NCBI GenBank assembly: GCA_019236035.1
Contig: JAFAJU010000543.1
Coordinates: 1-8,405, forward strand
Length of the DNA: 8,405 bases
Direction: 5' to 3'
Source of the DNA: Verrucomicrobiota bacterium
GTDB taxonomy: Bacteria; Verrucomicrobiota; Verrucomicrobiia; Chthoniobacterales; JAFAMB01
Shown here piece by piece: positions 1 through 5,503 of the stretch (the first letter of the stretch is position 1; each line of letters starts with the position of its first letter). The position numbers were made by a program, and so were the translations under genes. Under the pieces are notes generated by a model. That model ran no database searches. It worked only from the letters and a program-made list of their open reading frames with translations, and was not told where the DNA came from.

Positions 1-1253
1 GCGTGATATTGACTCGTCGGCGTGCCCGGATCGAAATTCAGTTTCCCGGTAAAATCAATCGAAAGCGGAAATGCCAGCGCCAAGCTCGACATGAGCAACA
101 CCGCCGCCGCCATCAGGGTAAAGGTCACGCCGAGGGAAGCGGCTGAACCACCCCAGACCAAGCCCCCGAGCGCCATCCCTCCTTGGGAAAGCATAATATG
201 AGTCGCATTCATGCGGCCTCGTGCCCAGGGTGGCATCGCCCGCTGGCCGGCGACCCAAAGCTCCGATGCGGCCATAGTCCAGGCGACACCCGCCAGAGCC
301 GCCACACCCATGAACAACGGGATTTGCCGAACTCCGGCCATCAACACAAAGACGACTGCCAGCAAAACACTGGCCAAAATCGTGAGCGTATTCGGTGAGA
401 AACGGGCACGGGCTCTAGGAATCAACACAATTGCGCAGAGCACCGAGCCTACCCCCATGCTTGTGAACAACAGACCGAGGTCTGCGGAATTGATCACCAA
501 CTTCTTAAGGGCTATGACCGGCAAAAGGGCGGGTATGACCGAAATAAAGAGCGCGAAAAGCACGTTCCGCGCGAGCACGACCTGAATTCCCGGCGCGTAG
601 CGAACGTACCGGATCGCGCTGACAAATGACTCGAAAAAATTCTCCAGGGGCGCCTTCGCCTGCTTTTCCAATCTCTTCCACCGTGCGACTGCGGTGATAA
701 CCAGAAGGAAGCACGCCGCATTCATGGCAAAGACGAGATTGGCGCCGAAATGGACCAGGGCCAAAGCGGCCGCCGCGGGCCCGATAATTCCGCAGAGGTT
801 AAGCTGCAAACCGCCCAAGGTCACAGCGGATGCCAGTTCGTCCTTGGTCACAACTTCCGGAACAAGTGAACTCCAGGCCGGCGCATTGAAAGCGAAACCC
901 ACGCTGATCAGAAAAACACATGTCAAAATCAGCCACGGATTTAGTAAACCCATCATGCCGAGCAAAGCGAGCGCACCCGCACAGATCGCCAACCATAGGT
1001 TCATTGCACACAAAAGCTTTTTCCGGTCAACCATGTCAGCAAGTGCGCCGGCCGGGAGCGTGAACAAGAAAAACGGGAGCGAGGCTACCGTCGACATCAG
1101 GGAAATCAGGAACATCGACGAGGTCAGGGTGTTCATCATCCAGGTCGCCGCCGTATCGTGGGCGGAAACACAAACACCCGATAGAACGCTCGCAATCCAG
1201 AGTCTGCGAAAGACCGGATTCCTGAGCGCAAACCAAAGCGATGTATTACTCAT
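1..1253 (-). CDS. MFS_3-family (EntS-like) major facilitator transporter, C-terminus off the window
   Basis: The minus strand is open for 417 codons from the ATG at 1253-1251 (MSNTSLWFALRNPVFRRLW) through the left edge, so the stop is not seen. The N-terminal pattern NPVFRRLWIASVLSG, the motif-A loop GALADMVDRKK after the second hydrophobic segment, and NAPAWSSLVPEVV in the fourth/fifth segment region are typical of the MFS_3 transporters related to the enterobactin exporter EntS. About ten or more hydrophobic segments are visible, with a charged loop RWKRLEKQAKAPLENF between the halves. Family members are proton-linked inner-membrane exporters of siderophores, drugs or other small molecules; the substrate here cannot be told. 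Family length is usually 400-530 residues, so a short tail is probably missing. I see no clear Shine-Dalgarno. The gene is divergent from the kinase-like gene at 1482. The family call is firm, the substrate unknown. Confidence 0.9.
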   Translation of the reverse strand, partial: MSNTSLWFALRNPVFRRLWIASVLSGVCVSAHDTAATWMMNTLTSSMFLISLMSTVASLPFFLFTLPAGALADMVDRKKLLCAMNLWLAICAGALALLGMMGLLNPWLILTCVFLISVGFAFNAPAWSSLVPEVVTKDELASAVTLGGLQLNLCGIIGPAAAALALVHFGANLVFAMNAACFLLVITAVARWKRLEKQAKAPLENFFESFVSAIRYVRYAPGIQVVLARNVLFALFISVIPALLPVIALKKLVINSADLGLLFTSMGVGSVLCAIVLIPRARARFSPNTLTILASVLLAVVFVLMAGVRQIPLFMGVAALAGVAWTMAASELWVAGQRAMPPWARGRMNATHIMLSQGGMALGGLVWGGSAASLGVTFTLMAAAVLLMSSLALAFPLSIDFTGKLNFDPGTPTSQYH

Positions 1254-1481
1254 AAAACAGACAAAATTTGCCTAACCCCAAAACCTGAGTATTTCACCAT
1301 GAGAATATACTATCTAAGCTCAGTTTGCGTTTTGCACAAAGTCTCATCTGCCGGACCGGCCCTCGCATACAAGTCGTTGAATTAAAATCTTTTGAAGAAG
1401 AAGTCTTGACTTGATGGAATCTTCTCCTAAGCCGTTGCAGGAATCCCCCGACGGTCCCCGGACCAGCGGAATTTTATACGC
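1254..1481. other. Divergent intergenic region
   Basis: This 228-base gap must carry the promoters of both divergent genes. I found no convincing -35/-10 pair for either. Two short palindromes are visible: GCCGGACCGGC at 1350-1360 and GGTCCCCGGACC at 1453-1464, the latter ending 17 bases before the ATG at 1482. Either could be an operator or a chance GC palindrome. No small ORF stands out. Confidence 0.4.
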
Positions 1482-2114
1482 ATGGTGACTAAACTCTGTC
1501 CCAAGATCATTCTGGAAGGCACACGGCTGACTGGAAAAACCGATATCGCGCTCGCACTGAATGAACATCCCCGAATTGTGGGGGTACGCAAGTATCGTTA
1601 TCATTCGCCGATTGTTTCCGCCGAGTGGAACGGATTCACGAATGCGCCATGGGGTGCAAGCTTAATCAATTTCGAGGAACGGGACGAACCGGTGGTTCTG
1701 GAAACCTATCGGACCTGGGCGAGGTTGTTCGAGTTGTACAAGTACTACTCCTGGATCATTGACCGCTTTCATATCTCTACCCAGGCTCATCGGCTCTTTT
1801 ACGCCGAAAAAAGGTACGATTTCAGCTGGCTTGAAAAACGCCTCGTCAAACTTGGTTTTCGACTCGTGTTTTGTTGGCGAAAGCCGGAGTCGTTCGAAGA
1901 GGCACGCGATCGACGGCTGAAGATCTCCAGCCATCCGTCACCGTACGACGATCTCACCATCTTTATCCGTGAGCAAGAGGTCGTTCAGGAGTTCGTCGAC
2001 GCTTCACTGCTACCAAAGCTGGTTGTTGACGTCACGGACGGCCGGGTCGACCGGATTGTGACCCACATCGCTGATTGGCTCGAAGCAACCGGCGGACTCA
2101 CGGCGCCAGATTAG
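1482..2114 (+). CDS. Small P-loop NTPase resembling deoxynucleoside/thymidylate kinases
   Basis: The 210-residue protein opens with a beta-strand and Walker A loop, IILEGTRLTGKT (GTRLTGKT, residues 13-20), typical of the P-loop kinase fold. At residues 92-100, IIDRFHIST resembles the DR(Y/F/H)-type motif that follows strand 3 in deoxynucleoside and thymidylate kinases and helps bind the phosphoryl acceptor. A basic stretch around residues 133-147 (RKPESF..ARDRRLK) sits where the arginine-rich LID is expected. The final third, with strand LPKLVVDVTD, fits the last core strand. A cytoplasmic nucleoside, nucleotide or small-molecule kinase is the likely role; the substrate is not identifiable and the resemblance is from motifs only. 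The ATG at 1482 is the first start after an in-frame stop at 1428. No strong Shine-Dalgarno is seen. It stands alone, divergent from the MFS gene and separated by hairpins from malE. Confidence 0.75.
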   Translation: MVTKLCPKIILEGTRLTGKTDIALALNEHPRIVGVRKYRYHSPIVSAEWNGFTNAPWGASLINFEERDEPVVLETYRTWARLFELYKYYSWIIDRFHISTQAHRLFYAEKRYDFSWLEKRLVKLGFRLVFCWRKPESFEEARDRRLKISSHPSPYDDLTIFIREQEVVQEFVDASLLPKLVVDVTDGRVDRIVTHIADWLEATGGLTAPD

Positions 2115-2167
2115 GAGCCTGCGCTCAAACGCCGCCCGAGCCGCGGGGCGTGACTTCGCTTCAAAAA

Positions 2168-2206
2168 GCAGCAGCATTTTCCGGCGAAGCCGGAAGATGC
2201 TGCTGC
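2168..2206. repeat. Long hairpin, 18-bp stem with GAA loop
   Basis: Bases 2168-2185 pair with 2189-2206 across a GAA loop closed by C-G, with a single G-T wobble (2178/2196). No T-run follows, so it is not a canonical intrinsic terminator, although its place 53 bases after the kinase-like gene would suit transcript 3'-end processing. It may be a dispersed REP-like palindrome. Confidence 0.8.
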
Positions 2207-2209
2207 CTG

Positions 2210-2256
2210 AGCCTGCCGCGCTCACAAATCTCGAAGATTTGTGAGCGCGGCAGGCT
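2210..2256. repeat. Perfect 22-bp-arm palindrome with 3-base loop
   Basis: Bases 2210-2231 are exactly reverse-complementary to 2235-2256 around CGA. The arm starts AGCCTGCCGCGCTCAC. It begins three bases after the preceding hairpin and ends two bases before the -35 box of the malE promoter. The bases just after the kinase stop codon (2112-2128, AGGAGCCTGCGCTCAA) look like a partial copy of the arm start. A dispersed palindromic element, a bidirectional transcription barrier or an operator are all possible. Confidence 0.85.
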
Positions 2257-2257
2257 A

Positions 2258-2286
2258 TTGACCTCAAATACGAATAGTCATTTAAT
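2258..2286 (+). promoter_or_regulatory. Putative sigma70-type promoter of malE
   Basis: TTGACC (2258-2263) and TTTAAT (2281-2286) are 17 bases apart, each one mismatch or so from TTGACA and TATAAT. Transcription would start near 2293, giving a leader of about 30 bases that contains GGGAG (2306-2310), 11 bases before the malE ATG. It is the best promoter match I noticed in the window. No experimental support. Confidence 0.55.
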
Positions 2287-2321
2287 GAGTTTCGGGTTTT
2301 ATTACGGGAGACGTTCCCCCT

Positions 2322-3500
2322 ATGAAAAAAGCGATTTTACAGCTGTCATTTTTGTTATTGGCCATCCCCGCGTTCGCATGGACCAACGGCGAACTGTTGA
2401 TCTGGATGGACGCCGATCGTGGTCACGCCTTGGAGCCGATCCTCAAAAAGTTCGGAGACCAATACTCAATCAAAGTTCGAGTCGAGGCACCGCAAAATCT
2501 CACGGAAAGTTTTCCCACGGCTGCCCAAGGCGGGAAGGGACCTGATATTGTCGTCTGGGCGCATGACAAGGTCGGAGAATGGGCAGACTCCGGCTTGATT
2601 TCTCCGATCGAAGTGAGCCGTGAATTTAGAGACAAGTATTTTCCGAAGGCTTGGGAAGCGGTGACACACAAGGAGAAAATCTGGGGATTTCCGATCGGGA
2701 TGGAATCGGTCACGTTGATCTACAATAAAAAGCTGCTGGACGGTCCACCGCCAGCTAAGCTTTCCGACCTGGTGGAGTTGAACGAAAAGATCAAGCGAGA
2801 ACATCCGGGAGTCACCAGCATTCTTTGGGATTACAAGAGCCCCTACTACTCGTGGGGCATACTTGCAAGCGCCGGGGCTTATATCTACGCCAAGAGCGAC
2901 GGCGAATACGATTGCAGTAATGTGGGCGTAGCCAATGCCGGCGCCGTGGAGGCCGTTTCGAAGATCATCGGTCTGGTGGACTCAGGCATCTTGCCCAAAA
3001 GCGTCTCATACAGTTCCACTGAAGATTTGATGGGTCAGGGCAAGCTCGCGATGATGATATCAGGACCCTGGGCCTGGGCGAATCTTATGAAGAGTGGGAT
3101 CGACTTTGGCATTGCACCGGTGCCGGGATGCGGAAATCATCCGGCCAGGCCATTCGTCGGAGTGACCGCAGCGTACATAAATCGAGCCACTTCGAACCAG
3201 GATATCGCGAAAGAATTTATCGAGAACTTCCTGATGACCGAGGAAGGGTTAAAAGCCATGAACGACGCGAAACCGATCGGCATTCCTTCCCTGATCTCGC
3301 TCGCGAATGAGATGGTTCAGAGCAACCCGCTTCTTCGCGAAATGAATGCCTGCATCGAAGAAGGTGAGGTCATGCCCAATATCCCGGAAATGGGTCGATT
3401 CTGGAGCGCGGTTGGGGCCGCACTGCAGCTGGCCACACAGGGACAAGCACCGGCGGATGCGGCTCTAAAGGAGGCCGCCGATAACATGCTCAAACATTGA
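2322..3500 (+). CDS. malE: MalE-type ABC transporter sugar-binding protein
   Basis: The 392-residue protein starts with a Sec signal (MKKAILQLSFLLLAIPAFA, cut likely after residue 19) and no lipobox Cys, so it is a free periplasmic protein. It aligns along its length with E. coli MalE (396 aa): GPDIVVWAHDKVG (73-85), FPIGMESVTLIYNKKLL (123-139), ISGPWAWAN (247-254, aromatic stacking Trp250), PFVGV (277-281) and GEVMPNIPEMGRFW (348-361). Of the maltose-contact residues known from E. coli MBP, Trp62, Asp65, Glu111, Tyr155, Trp230 and Trp340 have counterparts (W79, D82, E128, Y175, W250, W361). Lys15, Arg66, Glu153 and Arg344 appear as Arg, Lys, Ser (S173) and Gly (G365). The fold and a glucoside-like ligand are well supported, maltose itself less so. 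No permease or ATPase gene is in view. Dehydrogenase follows after 51 bases, possibly in one transcript. Confidence 0.92.
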   Translation: MKKAILQLSFLLLAIPAFAWTNGELLIWMDADRGHALEPILKKFGDQYSIKVRVEAPQNLTESFPTAAQGGKGPDIVVWAHDKVGEWADSGLISPIEVSREFRDKYFPKAWEAVTHKEKIWGFPIGMESVTLIYNKKLLDGPPPAKLSDLVELNEKIKREHPGVTSILWDYKSPYYSWGILASAGAYIYAKSDGEYDCSNVGVANAGAVEAVSKIIGLVDSGILPKSVSYSSTEDLMGQGKLAMMISGPWAWANLMKSGIDFGIAPVPGCGNHPARPFVGVTAAYINRATSNQDIAKEFIENFLMTEEGLKAMNDAKPIGIPSLISLANEMVQSNPLLREMNACIEEGEVMPNIPEMGRFWSAVGAALQLATQGQAPADAALKEAADNMLKH

Positions 3501-3551
3501 GTCCCCGCCGCAAGCCAGTGGTTACCGGTTACACCAGAATTTCCTCATCAC

Positions 3552-4574
3552 ATGAAAGCTATCGTTTACGACGCTCCCAGACGATTCCAATATAAGGATG
3601 TACCTGAGCCGCAAATCGAAGCCGATGACATTCTGGTTCGAATCAATGCGTGCGGGGTCTGCGGCACCGATCTGCATATCCATGAGGGGGAATTTGCTCC
3701 ACGGTTCCCTTTGATTCCAGGGCACGAATTCACCGGGGAAATCGTCGCGCTTGGATCGGACGTGAAGGACCTCAAGGAAGGTCAGCGGGTCGTTGGGAAT
3801 AGCAATGAAGCTTGCGGCAAGTGCTTTTACTGCATGCGCGGCAATTTTCTCCTTTGCCTTAACTTGCGGTCCTATGGCGTGACGCAGGATGGAGGATTCG
3901 CCCAATATCTTCGGATCAAGGCCGACCGTATATTTCCGATCGGTCACCTATCTCCGCGAGAGGCTGTCATGGTGGAGCCCAGCGCGTGTGCGCTGCATGG
4001 AATGGAGGTCCTTGCTATGAAACCCGGGAGTGATGTTCTCCTTTTCGGGGCCGGCCCAACCGGCCAGGTTTTGGCACAACTGTTGAAATTGAATGGAGCC
4101 GGGCGGCTTGTGGTTGCGGCACCGGCCGGCCCGAAACTTGATTTGATCGGCCGCCTCGCCGCCGATGAAATTGTGGCAATCGACCGGAACGATCCCAAAA
4201 AACATCACAGCCGATTGCATGAGCTGAGCCCGACCGGGTTTGACTACATCGTTGAAGCGACTGGTTCTGCGTCTGTTTGTGAGGATGCTATCCAGTTCGC
4301 GCGCCGCGGCGGGACGCTCCTCGTCTACGGCGTTTATCCGGAGGCCGACTCGGTGCGATTCAACCCCTTCGATCTGTTTCGCCGTGAAATCACGATCAAG
4401 GGTTCCTTTGCACAAATTGACGCCTTTCCGCGCGCCTTGGCCTATCTCGAAAGTGGCAAGATCAAGGTCAACGAGATTGTCAGCGACGAGTTTGAGCTCA
4501 AGGATTGGGGCAAAGTTTTGGAACACGCCTGGTCGCGAAAAGGGATCAAGATCGCGGTTATTCCGCCCTCATAG
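3552..4574 (+). CDS. Zinc-dependent MDR dehydrogenase, polyol/sorbitol-arabinitol type
   Basis: This 340-residue medium-chain dehydrogenase would interconvert a polyol or secondary alcohol and its ketone with a nicotinamide cofactor in the cytoplasm. The catalytic zinc ligands are visible as Cys37 (GVCGTD), His58-Glu59 (GHEF) and Glu142 (VEPSACALHG). The structural zinc lobe has all four cysteines, 88, 91, 94 and 102 (CGKCFYC...C). The Rossmann glycines are GAGPTG (166-171). After the second strand the usual acidic residue is absent (LVVAAPAGPKLDL, 186-198), as in NADP-preferring polyol dehydrogenases. The length is normal. The ATG at 3552 is the start; no good Shine-Dalgarno precedes it, which fits translation from a transcript shared with malE 51 bases upstream. 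The stop codon TAG lies inside a 52-bp hairpin repeat. Substrate assignment is inference; sorbitol, arabinitol, or a threonine/alcohol dehydrogenase role are alternatives. Confidence 0.9.
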   Translation: MKAIVYDAPRRFQYKDVPEPQIEADDILVRINACGVCGTDLHIHEGEFAPRFPLIPGHEFTGEIVALGSDVKDLKEGQRVVGNSNEACGKCFYCMRGNFLLCLNLRSYGVTQDGGFAQYLRIKADRIFPIGHLSPREAVMVEPSACALHGMEVLAMKPGSDVLLFGAGPTGQVLAQLLKLNGAGRLVVAAPAGPKLDLIGRLAADEIVAIDRNDPKKHHSRLHELSPTGFDYIVEATGSASVCEDAIQFARRGGTLLVYGVYPEADSVRFNPFDLFRREITIKGSFAQIDAFPRALAYLESGKIKVNEIVSDEFELKDWGKVLEHAWSRKGIKIAVIPPS

Positions 4575-4623
4575 CCTGCGATGAGCTCGTCGCTTCGGCG
4601 GTGGCGTGATTTTTGCGGGCTAG
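4572..4623. repeat. 52-bp palindromic element, copy 1
   Basis: It begins with TAGCCTGCGA, whose TAG is the dehydrogenase stop codon, and ends with TTTGCGGGCTAG. The ends can pair over about 10 bp with two G-T wobbles. It matches the element at 7387-7438 at 43 of 52 positions, without gaps. The T-run lies inside the closing arm rather than after the stem, so it is not a typical intrinsic terminator. Its position right at a gene's 3' end suggests a REP-like element or 3'-end signal. Confidence 0.8.
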
Positions 4624-4860
4624 GCAGCAAAAATCTTGTAAATGTGGACACCATTATGTCATCGATTGCCTGACGTAATTAAGTTTAAGTTGGGAACATA
4701 GGAAGCAATTCCGTCTTAGTGTCTGGGGGGTCGAGAAACGCTCGGGCGTTTGGCGCAGAAACGCTCGGGCGTCTTCCAGCCGGCCCTAAAGAAAATCTCT
4801 TGTTAGCCGGCAAACAGCGGCGAAGCCGAGACCGAGCATAGCCTAGGAGCCTGCCGGAAT
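4624..4860. other. Non-coding spacer
   Basis: I see no gene on either strand. It contains the short tandem repeat at 4734-4772, a mini-hairpin CGGCGAAGCCG at 4818-4828, and TAGGAGCCTGC at 4844-4854, an 11-mer also found at the end of the kinase-like gene (2112-2122). No promoter is convincing. Confidence 0.5.
4734..4772 (+). repeat. Two-copy direct repeat, 23-base period
   Basis: AGAAACGCTCGGGCGT occurs at 4734-4749 and again, identical over 16 bases, at 4757-4772, separated by TTGGCGC. The function is unknown. Confidence 0.8.
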
Positions 4861-5021
4861 TACCGCGCAGCGGTTACAGATCTTAGCCTAGGGCTTCAGC
4901 CCATAAGCGCTAACTCAATTGTTATCGCCCGGCGACTTATTGTCCCGGAGGGACGCATGAGAGTAGCCTGGCACGAAGTGCCAGGAATAGCGTAAAAAGA
5001 AGCGATCCGTCCCGGAGGGAC
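4861..5021. repeat. Left arm of a large nested inverted repeat
   Basis: The arm carries, in order, five small palindromes: ACCGCGCAGCGGT (4862-4874), GGGCTTCAGCCC (4891-4902, within a 32-base block at 4883-4914), GTCCCGGAGGGAC (4942-4954), CCTGGCACGAAGTGCCAGG (4967-4985) and GTCCCGGAGGGAC again (5009-5021). The arm as a whole is an imperfect reverse complement of 5119-5273. Four of the palindromes have C-GNA-G loops (GCA, GGA, GAA, GGA) on the plus strand. No ORF here looks real. Confidence 0.88.
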
Positions 5022-5118
5022 AGGCTGATTGTGCAGGAGCCGCTTTCGACCCCATCACAGAACTCAGCACATGCCAACACGATCTTTGTAGACTAACGCG
5101 CGAATACATGATCACACC
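5022..5118. other. Central spacer of the inverted repeat
   Basis: These 97 bases separate the two arms. AGGAGCC (5035-5041) and GGCTCCT (5133-5139, just beyond the innermost right-arm palindrome) are complementary. Otherwise I see no gene, tRNA or promoter. Confidence 0.5.
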
Positions 5119-5273
5119 GTCCCTTCGGGACGGGCTCCTCTCTCTTACGTATTCCTGGCACTTCGTGCCAGGCTACGATCGTGCAGTCCCTCCGGGACAA
5201 GGAAACAAACCGCGATTAGGTTAGCGCTTATGGGCTGAAGCCCTGGGCTAACATCTGTAACCGCTGCGCGGTA
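5119..5273. repeat. Right arm of the nested inverted repeat
   Basis: It mirrors the left arm in reverse order: GTCCCTTCGGGAC (5119-5131), CCTGGCACTTCGTGCCAGG (5154-5172), GTCCCTCCGGGAC (5186-5198), GGGCTGAAGCCC (5232-5243) and ACCGCTGCGCGGT (5260-5272). The block at 5220-5251 is nearly the exact reverse complement of 4883-4914, and 5253-5273 that of 4861-4881 (exact over the 21 bases). Between palindromes, stretches such as TTACGTATTCCTGG also match the other arm, so whole arms rather than single modules are related. Confidence 0.88.
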
Positions 5274-5274
5274 C

Positions 5275-5294
5275 ATTTTCGCAAATTCGAAAAT
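5275..5294. repeat. Small AT-rich hairpin
   Basis: ATTTTCG (5275-5281) pairs with CGAAAAT (5288-5294) over a six-base loop, immediately outside the right arm. It has no counterpart outside the left arm, so it may be a later insertion. Confidence 0.5.
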
Positions 5295-5503
5295 CCCGGT
5301 CCGGCAAATTGCACGAACGACCCATTTTCGTCACAGGCTCTAACTAAAATCTAACAAATAAATATCTACCCTAGCTTTTCCAATTGATGTTGAATCAGTG
5401 CAGATTCACAGTCCAATATTAGCAAGCCTAGCACATCATAATTATAACGACGCAGCGGGACGTTTCCATTTCACAACCTACCTTCATCGCTGGAGAGATT
5501 ACC
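5295..5503 (+). promoter_or_regulatory. AT-rich leader with strong ribosome binding site for the FAD oxidase
   Basis: GGAGAG at 5492-5497 lies six bases before the ATG at 5504, the best Shine-Dalgarno in the window, and it fixes that start. The region 5340-5450 is AT-rich. TATAAC (5443-5448) could be a -10 box, but no good -35 lies 16-18 bases upstream (TAGCAA only), so the promoter itself is uncertain. Confidence 0.5.

Noticed and set aside
694..1275. 193-codon plus-strand ORF and another at 211-585
   Set aside because: Both lie antisense to the transporter, whose minus-strand frame shows clear MFS motifs throughout; the plus-strand products are Lys/Ala/Ser-rich shadows.
1408..1436. TTGACT as the -35 box of a promoter for the kinase-like gene
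   Set aside because: No acceptable -10 hexamer lies 16-18 bases downstream.
2168..2256. Tandem intrinsic terminators after the kinase-like gene
   Set aside because: The stems are long enough but neither is followed by a T-run, so I call them palindromic repeats.
3948..4526. 192-codon minus-strand ORF
   Set aside because: It is antisense to the dehydrogenase, which has all expected zinc and Rossmann motifs; no family pattern in the minus frame.
4915..5115. 66-codon minus-strand ORF across the left arm and spacer of the inverted repeat
   Set aside because: It is produced by palindromic repeats and has no domain-like pattern or ribosome binding site; such repeats commonly create false ORFs.
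5022..5118. tRNA or other known RNA gene in the spacer of the inverted repeat
   Set aside because: No cloverleaf, T-loop motif or CCA-proximal acceptor pairing could be found by eye.
4861..5273. CRISPR array
   Set aside because: The repeats are inverted and palindromic, of differing type and without regular spacers; no cas genes are present.
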